Of a stretch of 64,000 nt of DNA, positions 27,876 through 36,559 are shown piece by piece. Origin of the DNA: Sphingomonas sp. 37zxx (lineage in GTDB: Bacteria; Pseudomonadota; Alphaproteobacteria; Sphingomonadales; Sphingomonadaceae). The DNA lies in NCBI RefSeq assembly GCF_000786205.1, contig NZ_JROH01000001.1, positions 1-64,000 on the forward strand. The letters run 5' to 3'. The notes below the pieces were generated by a model that saw only the letters and a program-made list of their open reading frames with translations, was not told where the DNA came from and searched no databases. The translations under genes were made by a program, and so were the position numbers. Numbering within the stretch: position 1 is the first letter of the stretch; each line of letters starts with the position of its first letter.

Positions 27876-27954
27876 GGCCCATTCGGGCCTGAGGCGGCAA
27901 GGCCTCCGGCCAGGGGAGGGCCGGGATCAGATCCAGTTCTTCGCCCTATTCGCC

Positions 27955-28116
27955 CTAAAAGTCGATCGCGATGCCTTTGAGCTCCCAGTCGCCATAGCGC
28001 ACCGGGTTCTTTCCCATCGGGTCGTCCTGCGGCGGCGCGACGGTTTCGGGCTGTGGCACCGGCGGACTCTTCGACAGATAGGCTGGCGGCTTCACATGTG
28101 CGGGGCGGGTGCCCAT
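27955..28116 (-). CDS. DUF1674 / SDHAF4-like succinate dehydrogenase assembly factor
   Basis: The small 53-residue product ends with P-V-R-Y-G-D-W-E-L-K-G-I-A-I-D-F, the diagnostic C-terminus of the DUF1674/SDHAF4 family. The N-terminal part is proline-rich (HVKPPAYLSKSPPVPQ). The eukaryotic member protects flavinylated SdhA during complex II assembly, and alphaproteobacteria have the ancestral form. I chose ATG 28116 (GTRPAHVKPP); ATG 28158 would add 14 residues. No sdh genes lie nearby. It is divergent from htpX. Confidence 0.82.
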   Translation of the reverse strand: MGTRPAHVKPPAYLSKSPPVPQPETVAPPQDDPMGKNPVRYGDWELKGIAIDF

Positions 28117-28184
28117 CGCGGCTCTCCGATAATTGAAGGAATCAGGTTCCATCCCCACATCGTATCCCGAAGGAGACGGTTCAA

Positions 28185-29114
28185 GTGAACCATGTGAAGA
28201 CGGGTATGTTGCTGGCGGCGATGACCGCCCTGTTCATGGCGCTGGGGTTCATCCTGGGCGGGCGCGGCGGCGCGATGATCGCGCTGCTGGTGACGGCGGG
28301 CATGAATTTTTTCACCTATTGGAATGCCGACAAGATCGTGTTGCGGATGCACAATGCGCGCGAAGTCGATGATCGCAGCGCGCCCGAATTTGTCGGGCTG
28401 GTTCGCGAATTGGCGGTGCGGGCCAAGCTGCCGATGCCGCGCGTCTATATCGTCGATGACGCGCACCCCAATGCCTTTGCCACCGGGCGGAATCCCGACA
28501 ATGCCGCCGTTGCCGCCACCAGCGGGCTGTTGTCGCTGCTCAGCCGCGACGAGATTGCCGGGGTGATGGCGCACGAACTGGCGCATGTGAAGAATCGCGA
28601 CACGCTGATCATGACGATGGTCGCGACGATTGCGGGTGCGATTTCGATGCTCGCCAATTTCGGGCTGTTCTTCCGATCGGGCGACCAGCGATCGTCGTTC
28701 ATTGCGACGATTGCGGCGGTCATCGTCGCGCCGTTTGCTGCAATGATCGTCCAGATGGCGATCAGCCGGACGCGCGAATATGGTGCCGATCGCGGCGGGG
28801 CGGAGATTTCGGGCAATCCGCAGGCGCTTGCCTCGGCGCTGGCGAAGCTGGCGGGCGGCGCGGCGCGCACGCGCAACCGGGTGAGCGAGCAGAACCCGGC
28901 GGCGGCGCAGCTCTATATCGTCCCCCCGATCGCGCGCGAGATGTTCTCGACCCATCCCGACACCGGCAAGCGGATCGCCGCGTTGCAGGCGATGGCGGAC
29001 GAGTTCGGTCCGCCGCCGGCTTTTCAAGTGCCGGCGGCGCGCCGCGCGGCGTCGGTGCCGCCGACCCGCGCGCGATCGCGGGCAAGTGCGCTGAACCCGC
29101 ACAACAAACGGTAG
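28185..29114 (+). CDS. htpX: HtpX-type membrane metalloprotease (M48)
   Basis: HtpX degrades damaged membrane proteins with FtsH. The 309-residue protein has two N-terminal membrane helices ([20 protein letters not shown] and [16 protein letters not shown]), the zinc motif H-E-L-A-H near residue 130 in [16 protein letters not shown], a second hydrophobic pair after it, and the downstream zinc ligand in [17 protein letters not shown] 28185 is the start, with AAGGAGA 7-8 nt upstream. The C-terminal tail is Arg/Ala-rich. It is followed by rsmB after 93 bp. Confidence 0.94.
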   Translation: MNHVKTGMLLAAMTALFMALGFILGGRGGAMIALLVTAGMNFFTYWNADKIVLRMHNAREVDDRSAPEFVGLVRELAVRAKLPMPRVYIVDDAHPNAFATGRNPDNAAVAATSGLLSLLSRDEIAGVMAHELAHVKNRDTLIMTMVATIAGAISMLANFGLFFRSGDQRSSFIATIAAVIVAPFAAMIVQMAISRTREYGADRGGAEISGNPQALASALAKLAGGAARTRNRVSEQNPAAAQLYIVPPIAREMFSTHPDTGKRIAALQAMADEFGPPPAFQVPAARRAASVPPTRARSRASALNPHNKR

Positions 29115-29207
29115 GACGGGCGGTAGCGCGGGCGGTAAGGCGGGGTGCGCTTGTCGAAACGGGGTTCTTTCCTATAGGCGTTCGCATCCCCATCCGACTG
29201 GAAATAC

Positions 29208-30494
29208 ATGGCGCGTCCCCAACTCGAACTTCCCGCCGATGCCCCCGGCGTTCCCGCACGCCGCGCCGCGCTCAAGCTGCTCGACGCGGTGTTGCGGCAG
29301 GGCAAGGCGCTCGAGGCCGCGCTCGATCGCGCGGCGGCGAACCTGCCCGCCAATGATCGCGGCCTTGCACATGCGATCGCCGCCGAAGTGCTGCGCTTCC
29401 TCTCTGATCTCGACTCGCTGATCGATTCGGCGACGCGCAACCGTATCCCTGACGATGCCAAGGCGCGGTTCGCGCTGCGGATCGCGCTGGCGCAGGTGCT
29501 TCGGCTGGGCACTCCGCCGCATGCCGCGATCTCGACGGTGTTGCCGTTGGTCGATGGCGGTCCGCGCAAGCTGGTGCATGGCGTGTTCGGCGCGCTGATG
29601 CGGCAGGGGGTAAGCTTGCCCGATACGCCCGCGCTGCCCGATGCGGCGGCGCTTCGCTGGGAAGCGCAGCACGGCACCGCGATGGTCGAAGCGGCGATGG
29701 CGGCGATCGCGCAGCCGCCGGCGACCGACCTGACGCTAGCCGATCCGGCGGCGACCGACGAATGGGTCGCCAAGCTGGAAGGTGTCAGCCTGTTTCCCGG
29801 CCATGTCCGGCTGCCGGCGGGCAAGCAGATCACCGCATTGCCCGGATTCGATGCGGGGGCATGGTGGGTGCAGGATCTGGCGGCATCGCTGCCGGCACGA
29901 CTTTTGGGGCAGGGCGAGGGCACCGCGCTCGATCTGTGCGCCGCGCCCGGCGGCAAGATGTTGCAGCTCGCCAGCAGCGGCTGGCGCACCATTGCGGTCG
30001 ATATGAGCGAAAGTCGTCTGGCGCGACTTCGCGATAATCTGGGGCGGACGCGGCTGGAGGCCGAAATTGTCTGCGCCGATCTGCGCGAATGGAAGCCAGC
30101 CGCGCTTGCCGATGCGGTCCTGCTCGATGCGCCATGCAGCGCGACCGGCATTTTTCGTCGCCATCCCGATGTGCTGCACCGGGTGCGCCCCAGCCTGATC
30201 GCCGAAACCGCCGGATTGCAGCGCGAATTGCTGGGTCGTGCCGCCGAATGGGTGCGCGTCGGCGGGCGGCTGGTCTATGCGGTGTGTTCGCTCGAACGGC
30301 CCGAGGGGGAGGAGCAGATCGCCGATTTCCTGAAGCGGCATCGCCATTTCGCGATCGACCCGGTCACCCAGGACGAACTCCCCGCCGGCGTCGCGCCCAA
30401 CCCCGACGGCACCGTCCGCACGCTGCCGGGGATGCTCGCCGAACAGGGCGGGCTGGATGGCTTCTTCATTGCCCGGATGATCCGAACGGCTTGA
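29208..30494 (+). CDS. rsmB: 16S rRNA m5C methyltransferase, RsmB type
   Basis: RsmB methylates C967 of 16S rRNA. The 428-residue protein has an N-terminal NusB-like RNA-binding domain (ARRAALKLLDAVLRQGKALE) and a C-terminal SAM domain. The latter shows LCAAPGGKMLQLAS, the motif IV D-A-P-C-S-A-T-G-I-F-R-R-H-P-D, and the motif VI catalytic Cys in Y-A-V-C-S-L-E. It lies just upstream of rpe, a common arrangement in alphaproteobacteria. Confidence 0.94.
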   Translation: MARPQLELPADAPGVPARRAALKLLDAVLRQGKALEAALDRAAANLPANDRGLAHAIAAEVLRFLSDLDSLIDSATRNRIPDDAKARFALRIALAQVLRLGTPPHAAISTVLPLVDGGPRKLVHGVFGALMRQGVSLPDTPALPDAAALRWEAQHGTAMVEAAMAAIAQPPATDLTLADPAATDEWVAKLEGVSLFPGHVRLPAGKQITALPGFDAGAWWVQDLAASLPARLLGQGEGTALDLCAAPGGKMLQLASSGWRTIAVDMSESRLARLRDNLGRTRLEAEIVCADLREWKPAALADAVLLDAPCSATGIFRRHPDVLHRVRPSLIAETAGLQRELLGRAAEWVRVGGRLVYAVCSLERPEGEEQIADFLKRHRHFAIDPVTQDELPAGVAPNPDGTVRTLPGMLAEQGGLDGFFIARMIRTA

Positions 30495-30530
30495 CTTTTG
30501 GCGGCTTGCCGAGGGGGTTGTTGCTGCTAC

Positions 30531-31202
30531 ATGGTTGCCATGCAGCAGCCCGTCCGTATCGCGCCATCGATCCTTTCCGCCGACTTTGCCCGGCTGGGCG
30601 AGGAGGTACGCGCGATCGATGCGGCGGGGGCCGATTGGATCCATGTCGATGTGATGGACGGGCATTTCGTGCCCAACATCACGATCGGCCCGGCAGTGGT
30701 GAAGGCGCTTCGCCCGCACACCGCCAAGCCATTCGACGTGCATCTGATGATCTCGCCGATCGACGCCTATCTCGACGCCTTTGCCGAGGCGGGGGCCGAT
30801 ACGATCACCGTGCATCCCGAAGGCGGGCCGCATCTGCATCGCACGATCCAGCGGATCAAGGGACTGGGGCTGCGCGCGGGTGTGGTGCTTAATCCCGCGA
30901 CGCCTGCCAAGATGCTCGATTATGTGCTCGAGGACGTCGATCTGGTGCTGGTGATGAGCGTGAACCCCGGCTTTGGCGGCCAGAGCTTCATCCCCAGCCA
31001 GCTTCGCAAGATCGCCGCGATCCGCAATTCGATCGACAAATTGGGCAAGCCGATCGACCTGCAAGTCGATGGCGGCGTAGACCAGTCGAACTGCCGCGAG
31101 GTGATCGCCGCCGGTGCCGACGCGCTGGTCGCGGGTACTGCGACCTTCAAGGGCGGGCCTAGCGCTTATGCCGACAATATCCGTGCATTGAGGGGCGGGT
31201 GA
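30531..31202 (+). CDS. rpe: Ribulose-phosphate 3-epimerase
   Basis: Rpe interconverts ribulose 5-phosphate and xylulose 5-phosphate. The 223-residue TIM-barrel enzyme shows [36 protein letters not shown] with the metal-binding His and Asp, [15 protein letters not shown], and D-L-Q-V-D-G-G-V. I start at ATG 30531 because the purine-rich GAGGGGG lies about 13 nt upstream; ATG 30540 is nearly as good. The stop TGA overlaps the GTG of the heparinase gene, which indicates one operon. Confidence 0.95.
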   Translation: MVAMQQPVRIAPSILSADFARLGEEVRAIDAAGADWIHVDVMDGHFVPNITIGPAVVKALRPHTAKPFDVHLMISPIDAYLDAFAEAGADTITVHPEGGPHLHRTIQRIKGLGLRAGVVLNPATPAKMLDYVLEDVDLVLVMSVNPGFGGQSFIPSQLRKIAAIRNSIDKLGKPIDLQVDGGVDQSNCREVIAAGADALVAGTATFKGGPSAYADNIRALRGG

Positions 31203-32935
31203 ACGATCTTCAACCGAACGATCCCGGTGCCGACGGGATCGAGCAGGGCAAAAGGCTAATCCGCCAGGGCGGCGACAAGGGATTGTCGCTGTCCGAACGC
31301 ATCGCCGACCAATTGACCCGGCTGACCTGGCGCACCCCACTCCACACCATGCGGCTAAAAGGCCGACATCCACTGAAGCTGCTCACCGTCGCCGATGATC
31401 CGTTTCTGGGCGACCCCGATCGCGGGCAGGCATTGCTCGACGGGATGCTGGCATTCCGCGGCGAAACCAGAAACCTGCACGAGCTCGCGCTGTCGCGGCC
31501 GACCTTTTCCAAACCCTTCGGCGAATATCTGCACAGCTTCGCCTGGCTGCGCGACTTGTCGACGGTGACGACGCGCACGCGAGGTGCGCCGATCGCCGAA
31601 GCGCTGATGCGTGAATGGATCGCCGCGCATGGCGATGTCGTCTCCGATCCCGCGTGGCGCGCCGATATGTGGGGCCGGCGGCTGTTGTTCTGGGTCGCGC
31701 ATGCGCCGCTGATCCTGTCGAGCGGCGATCTGGTGTATCGATCGAACGTGCTCCACGCACTGGCGCGGGGCGCACGGCACCTCGATCGCACTGCCGACAA
31801 GGTGCCTTTGGGCGTGCCGCGGATCGCTGCCTGGTGCGGCGTGCTGGCGGCTGGGCTGATGATCCCGGGGGGCGATCCACGCCGGGTGTTCGGCGAGGCG
31901 GGGCTGGCGCGCGCGATCGAGCAATCGGTGTTCAGTGATGGCGGCACCGTGGGGCGCTCGCCGCTGGGGCTGCTCGATGCGATCATGCTGCTGACGATGT
32001 TGCGTTCGACCTATGCCGCGCGGCGGATGGAAATGCCCGAGGCGGCGACCGCCGCGCTGCCGCGCATGGTGAGCGCGCTGCTGGGTGTCAGCCATGGCGA
32101 TCGCGCGCTGTCGAGCTGGCAGGGCGGGGCCCCGGTGCATCCCGATGTGATGGCGCAAGTGATCGAGGCGACGGGGGTTCGCACCCGCCCGCTGCGCCAG
32201 GCGCGCGAATGGGGCTATCAGCGGATGAGCGCGCAAGCATCGGTGCTGATCGTCGATGCCGCACCGCCGCCGATCGCGCGGATCGCTGAAGGGGGCTGCG
32301 CTTCGACATTGGCGTTCGAAATGTCCGACGGGCCGAACCGGATCATCGTCAATTGCGGCGGCGCGCGCGCGTCGATGGCCGCAGTGCCCACCGCGCTGGC
32401 CGAGGGGCTTCGCACTACTGCTGCGCATTCGACGCTGGTGGTGGGCGACAGCAATTCGACCGCGATCCTGGCCGACGGAACGTTGGGCAAGGGGGTGACC
32501 GAGGTCGAACTGACCCGGCAGGAGGCCGATAATGCCAGCCGGATCGAGGCGAGCCATGACGGCTATGCCCGGCGCTTCGGCTTTCTGCATCGCCGGTTGC
32601 TGGCGCTGTCGAACGACGGTCGCGATCTGCGCGGCGAAGACATGCTGCTGCCTGCGGGCAAGCGCCGCCAGCGCGATGCGACGCCGTTCGCGGTGCGCTT
32701 CCACCTTGCCCCCGATGTCGAGATCGCCGCGACCAGCGATGGGCAGGCGGCGATCCTGCGCTTGCCCGGCGGCGCGATGTGGCAGTTTCGCGCGCGCGGC
32801 GCAGCCTTGAGCATCGAGGACAGCGTCTGGGTCAACCCGCATGGCCGCCCGGTATCGACCGAACAGATCGTGCTGTCGGGCGAGGCAGCGCCCGGTGGCG
32901 CAACGGTGAGCTGGCTGCTGCACAAGGCGCGCTAG
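31199..32935 (+). CDS. Heparinase II/III family protein
   Basis: The 578-residue protein has the N-terminal alpha-toroid and C-terminal beta-sandwich layout of the heparinase II/III superfamily. Visible landmarks are an [14 protein letters not shown] segment, [57 protein letters not shown] and [15 protein letters not shown]. No signal peptide is evident. Proteins of this type sit between rpe and purH in many alphaproteobacteria; a role in cell-surface polysaccharide turnover is likely but unproven. GTG 31199 overlaps the rpe stop. The stop codon TAG is the first TAG of the inserted repeat at 32932. Confidence 0.88.
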   Translation: MNDLQPNDPGADGIEQGKRLIRQGGDKGLSLSERIADQLTRLTWRTPLHTMRLKGRHPLKLLTVADDPFLGDPDRGQALLDGMLAFRGETRNLHELALSRPTFSKPFGEYLHSFAWLRDLSTVTTRTRGAPIAEALMREWIAAHGDVVSDPAWRADMWGRRLLFWVAHAPLILSSGDLVYRSNVLHALARGARHLDRTADKVPLGVPRIAAWCGVLAAGLMIPGGDPRRVFGEAGLARAIEQSVFSDGGTVGRSPLGLLDAIMLLTMLRSTYAARRMEMPEAATAALPRMVSALLGVSHGDRALSSWQGGAPVHPDVMAQVIEATGVRTRPLRQAREWGYQRMSAQASVLIVDAAPPPIARIAEGGCASTLAFEMSDGPNRIIVNCGGARASMAAVPTALAEGLRTTAAHSTLVVGDSNSTAILADGTLGKGVTEVELTRQEADNASRIEASHDGYARRFGFLHRRLLALSNDGRDLRGEDMLLPAGKRRQRDATPFAVRFHLAPDVEIAATSDGQAAILRLPGGAMWQFRARGAALSIEDSVWVNPHGRPVSTEQIVLSGEAAPGGATVSWLLHKAR

Positions 32936-33100
32936 TGGATTGATTTTGACATTCGCATCCCGCCTGCGACACGCTCTCGCTGCGAATGTCAAAATCATAA
33001 AATCCACTAGAATCACATAATTGCTAGTGGTCCTGGAGATTCTGACATTTGCTCCTGACTGAGCCGAAGGGGGTAGCAAATGTCAGAAGCCGACCACTAG
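32932..33100 (+). repeat. 169-bp two-module palindromic element, left copy at purH
   Basis: Module A (32932-33010, 79 bp) begins CTAGTGGATT and ends AATCCACTAG, with inner arms built on TTTTGACATTCGC and GCGAATGTCAAAA. A 13-bp spacer follows. Module B (33024-33100, 77 bp) begins CTAGTGGTC and ends GACCACTAG, with inner arms TGACATTTGCTCC-like and GTAGCAAATGTCA. Each module is therefore a small element with terminal inverted repeats and CTAG ends. It contains no gene. An inverted copy lies at 34852-35020, 164 of 169 positions identical by my count. Confidence 0.95.
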
Positions 33101-33170
33101 TCGCTCTGCTCTGAACAATGCGGGAGAATGAGGTTGCGCGGGCGGCCATTCTGCTGAAATAGCCGCGCGC

Positions 33171-34736
33171 ATGAACAGCATCGCCATTACCCGCGCCCTT
33201 TTGTCGGTATCCGACAAGACTGGCATCGTCGATCTCGCCCGCACGCTGGCAGAACGCGGGGTCGAACTGGTTTCGACCGGCGGCACCGCCAAGGCATTGC
33301 GCGATGCGGGCCTTGCGGTGCGCGACGTGTCCGAACTGACCGGCTTTCCCGAGATGATGGACGGCCGCGTCAAGACGCTGCACCCGATGGTGCATGGCGG
33401 GCTGCTCGCGGTGCGCGACGACCCTGAGCATGTCGCGGCGATGACCGAGCATGGCATCGGCGCGATCGACCTGGTGGTGGTCAATCTTTATCCGTTCGAG
33501 GCGACGGTCGCGCGGGGGGCCGAGCGCGACGAGGTGATCGAGAATATCGACATTGGCGGCCCGAGCATGGTGCGGTCGGCAGCCAAGAACCACGCGCATG
33601 TCGCGATCGTCACCGATCCCGCCGATTACGCGCTGCTTGCCCAGGGCAGCACGACGCTCGACCAGCGGCGGATGCTGGCGGCCAAGGCGTTCGCCGCGAC
33701 CGCCGCCTATGATTCGGCGATCGCGCAATGGTTTGCCTTTGCCGATCAGGGTGAGACGTTTCCGGCCACGCTGCCGCTCGCTTTCACGCTCGCCGACGAA
33801 CTTCGCTACGGCGAGAATCCGCATCAGTTGGCGGCGTTGTATCTGCCCAAGGGGCCTGGCGCGCGCGGCATCGCTCAGGCGAGCCAGTTGCAGGGCAAGG
33901 CGCTGAGCTACAACAACTATAACGACGCCGATGCCGCGCTCGAACTGGTCAGCGAATTTCGCGATGGCCCGCCGACGGTAGTGATCGTCAAGCACGCCAA
34001 TCCGTGCGGCGTCGCGAGCGCCGATACGCTGCTCGAAGCCTATGAAGCGGCGTTTGCCTGCGACACGGTGTCGGCGTTCGGCGGCATCGTTGCGGTCAAC
34101 CGCCCGCTCGACGGCGCGACCGCGCGCGCGATTGCGGGCATCTTCACCGAAGTCGTCGCCGCGCCCGATGCCGATGACGAAGCGCGCGCGATCTTTGCCG
34201 CCAAGAAGAATTTGCGGCTGTTGCTGACCGGCGAGCTGCCCGATCCGGCGCGGGCCGGGCTGGCGATCAAATCGATCGCGGGCGGGCTGCTGGTGCAGTC
34301 GCGCGACGGCGGCAGGTTGGGCGAATTGCAGGTGGTGACCAAGCGCCAGCCGACGGCGCAGGAGTTGATCGATTGCCGCTTTGCCTGGACAGTGGCCAAG
34401 CATGTGAAGTCGAACGCGATCGTCTACGCCAGTGGCGGCGCGACCGCCGGGATCGGTGCCGGGCAGATGAACCGGCTGGAAAGCGCGCGGATCGCGGCGT
34501 GGAAGGCACGCGACGCCGCCGAGAAGGCGGGCTGGGCACAGGCGCGGACGATCGGCTCGGCGGTGGCGTCGGATGCGTTCTTCCCGTTCGCCGATGGCTT
34601 GCTGGCGGCGGTCGAGGCAGGCGCTACTGCGGTGATTCAGCCGGGTGGTTCGATCCGCGACGACGAGGTGATCGCTGCCGCCGACGAAGCCGGGCTGGCA
34701 ATGGTGTTCACCGGGATGCGGCATTTTCGGCACTGA
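33171..34736 (+). CDS. purH: AICAR transformylase / IMP cyclohydrolase
   Basis: PurH performs the last two steps of IMP synthesis. The 521-residue bifunctional protein has the cyclohydrolase domain ([60 protein letters not shown]) and the transformylase domain ([38 protein letters not shown]). All are intact. It is normally the last gene of the rsmB-rpe-heparinase-purH run. Here it is separated from that run by a 169-bp repeat element and is flanked by its inverted copy. Confidence 0.97.
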   Translation: MNSIAITRALLSVSDKTGIVDLARTLAERGVELVSTGGTAKALRDAGLAVRDVSELTGFPEMMDGRVKTLHPMVHGGLLAVRDDPEHVAAMTEHGIGAIDLVVVNLYPFEATVARGAERDEVIENIDIGGPSMVRSAAKNHAHVAIVTDPADYALLAQGSTTLDQRRMLAAKAFAATAAYDSAIAQWFAFADQGETFPATLPLAFTLADELRYGENPHQLAALYLPKGPGARGIAQASQLQGKALSYNNYNDADAALELVSEFRDGPPTVVIVKHANPCGVASADTLLEAYEAAFACDTVSAFGGIVAVNRPLDGATARAIAGIFTEVVAAPDADDEARAIFAAKKNLRLLLTGELPDPARAGLAIKSIAGGLLVQSRDGGRLGELQVVTKRQPTAQELIDCRFAWTVAKHVKSNAIVYASGGATAGIGAGQMNRLESARIAAWKARDAAEKAGWAQARTIGSAVASDAFFPFADGLLAAVEAGATAVIQPGGSIRDDEVIAAADEAGLAMVFTGMRHFRH

Positions 34737-34752
34737 GTGGTGCCTTCCCCGT

Positions 34753-34845
34753 CCGTTCGTGCCGAGTAGCGGCGAAGCCCTAGCGAGAGCGCGTATCGAA
34801 CACCCGCCGCAATACGCGGCTGCGTGGCTACTCAGGACGAACCGG
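34753..34845. repeat. REP-like palindrome after purH
   Basis: The arms CCGTTCGTGCCGAGTAGC and GCTACTCAGGACGAAC pair with few mismatches across a GC-rich centre. The CCGTTCGTGC-GAG core resembles the palindrome at 10419, but the inner parts differ. The repeat lies between the purH stop and the right 169-bp element. Confidence 0.7.
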
Positions 34846-34851
34846 TGGGAG

Positions 34852-35020
34852 CTAGTGGTCCGATTCTGACATTTGCTACCCCCTTCGGCTCAGTCAGGAG
34901 CAAATGTCAGGATCTCCAGGACCACTAGCAATTATGTGGTTCTAGTGGATTTTATGATTTTGACATTCGCAGCGAGAGCGTGCCGCAGGCGGGATGCGAA
35001 TGTCAAAATCAATCCACTAG
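34852..35020 (-). repeat. 169-bp two-module palindromic element, right inverted copy at purH
   Basis: This is the reverse complement of the element at 32932-33100, with module B at 34852-34928, a 13-bp spacer, and module A at 34942-35020. Five positions differ. Together the two copies enclose 1751 bp that hold purH and one REP-like palindrome. The stop codon of the leftward flippase gene (35017-35019) is the terminal CTAG of module A. Confidence 0.95.
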
Positions 35021-36519
35021 AGGGGCGCTGCCGGCGGCGGTGCTTTCTGGAACAGGCGGCGGTCTTCGGGGCCGAACGCCCAGCGCCAGATAACGAAGCA
35101 ATAGACCAGCAGCATCGCCGGGATGCCGATCAGCAGTTCGGCCCATTCGAGCCGGTCGGGGAGCTGGAGGAATGCCCATCCCACCAGCGCGGTCGCCAGC
35201 ACCGCCCAGATGAACGGCCAGCGCCACGCGGATACCTTCGCGTCGAGCAGCCGCCCGAGCAACCGCGACTTGACGATCGACCCAAGCCCAAGCGCCAGCG
35301 CCAGCGCAAGGGCGGGGCAGGCGGCCTGGTAGATTTCAGCAAGGCCAAGGTCGCGCGCCACGAAAATCAGCGCGAAGCTGAGCGCCACCTGGAACCCCAG
35401 CAAAGCGCCCGAAATCATCAAATTGCGGTGACGGGCGATATAGACCAGGCCCGCTTCGGACACCGATCCATTGGCCGCGAGCACTTCGGCGACGAGCAGG
35501 AAGCACAAGGCCCCCGCGCCGGCGACGAATTGCGGGCCGACGACTCCCATCACCCCTGCGGCGGGAATGCCGCCGACCAGCGCCAGTGCCGCCTGCGCCG
35601 CCATGATCCAGAAGCCGACCTGGCGAATCTGGCGCGCCACCGCTTCCTTGTCGCCGATCGCGAGCGAATGGGTGATGACCGGGCCGAGAATGGGATCGAA
35701 GCTGGTCTTTAGCTTTTGCGGCAGCGACGCGACTTGCTGCGCCATATAATAGATGCCGACGACGCTGGGGGCGAATAGCAGCCCCAGGATGAAGCGATCG
35801 ACATTGCGCGATCCCCATTCGATCGCGTCGGCACCGGCGAGCGGCGCATTGCGGCGCGCCAGCGCGAACATCGGGCGCAGACGCGGCTGCCACCCTTCGG
35901 GCAGGCCATAGCTTTTGAGAAAGGGCACCATCGATGCTGCCAGCGCCGCTGCCATCGACAGGACATAGGCGAGGATCAATCCGTCACGCGACGACACATA
36001 GGACAGCACCCAGGCGGCGATACTGATCGTCCACGGCTCGACCACTGCGCGCGCCGTTACCGATGCCTTTATGTTGTGGCGATAGGCGAGTGCCGCCAGC
36101 ATCACGTCGGACCAGGCGATCGCGACGACGACAAAGGGCAGCAGCCGTTCGAAACCGATGACCGTGCTGTTGGGATACATCACCTGCGGGAAGGCGATCA
36201 GCACTGCCGATCCGATCATCGACGCGATCAGCGCCACCACCAGCGCGTCCCACACGACATGCACATGCGGTCGATCGGTCGACGACAATGCCTGCGCCAG
36301 CCCGCGCTTCAGTCCGAGCGTGGCCAGCAAGGCCGCCAGTTCGACCACCAGCACCGCGATCGCGAAGCGGCCGACAATCTCCGGCCCATAGACACGGCCA
36401 GCGATGAACAGGAACGGCAGCCGCGCGGCAAGGCGCAGGACGAAGCCGAGGATGTTGGTACGTCCCCCCTTCGCCAGCGCCGCGATGTCTTCATTGTCCG
36501 AGGACGACGTGGTGATCAT
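35017..36519 (-). CDS. Polysaccharide flippase (Wzx/MATE-like, oligosaccharide exporter)
   Basis: The 500-residue protein is an integral membrane protein with about 12-14 hydrophobic helices and few charged loops. It opens with NILGFVLRLAARLPFLFIAG, followed by YGPEIVGRFAIAVLVVELAA, and carries NVDRFILGLLFAPSVVGIYY, the conserved region of lipid-linked oligosaccharide flippases. Substrate is unknown and no glycosyltransferase genes are adjacent. The C-terminus (KAPPPAAPL) runs up to the repeat, whose CTAG provides the stop, so the original end may have been different. Confidence 0.85.
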   Translation of the reverse strand: MITTSSSDNEDIAALAKGGRTNILGFVLRLAARLPFLFIAGRVYGPEIVGRFAIAVLVVELAALLATLGLKRGLAQALSSTDRPHVHVVWDALVVALIASMIGSAVLIAFPQVMYPNSTVIGFERLLPFVVVAIAWSDVMLAALAYRHNIKASVTARAVVEPWTISIAAWVLSYVSSRDGLILAYVLSMAAALAASMVPFLKSYGLPEGWQPRLRPMFALARRNAPLAGADAIEWGSRNVDRFILGLLFAPSVVGIYYMAQQVASLPQKLKTSFDPILGPVITHSLAIGDKEAVARQIRQVGFWIMAAQAALALVGGIPAAGVMGVVGPQFVAGAGALCFLLVAEVLAANGSVSEAGLVYIARHRNLMISGALLGFQVALSFALIFVARDLGLAEIYQAACPALALALALGLGSIVKSRLLGRLLDAKVSAWRWPFIWAVLATALVGWAFLQLPDRLEWAELLIGIPAMLLVYCFVIWRWAFGPEDRRLFQKAPPPAAPL

Positions 36520-36559
36520 GTGCGTCCCACCACCAAGGCGGTCGCCGTGCGTCGATCGA

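Noticed and set aside
27876-27954. Intrinsic terminator after gpsA
   Set aside because: GC-rich inverted segments are present but there is no T-tract, so I did not call it.
32932-35020. Composite transposon carrying purH
   Set aside because: The flanking repeats are too small to encode a transposase, purH sits in a common place in its operon, and no target duplication around the whole block was seen.
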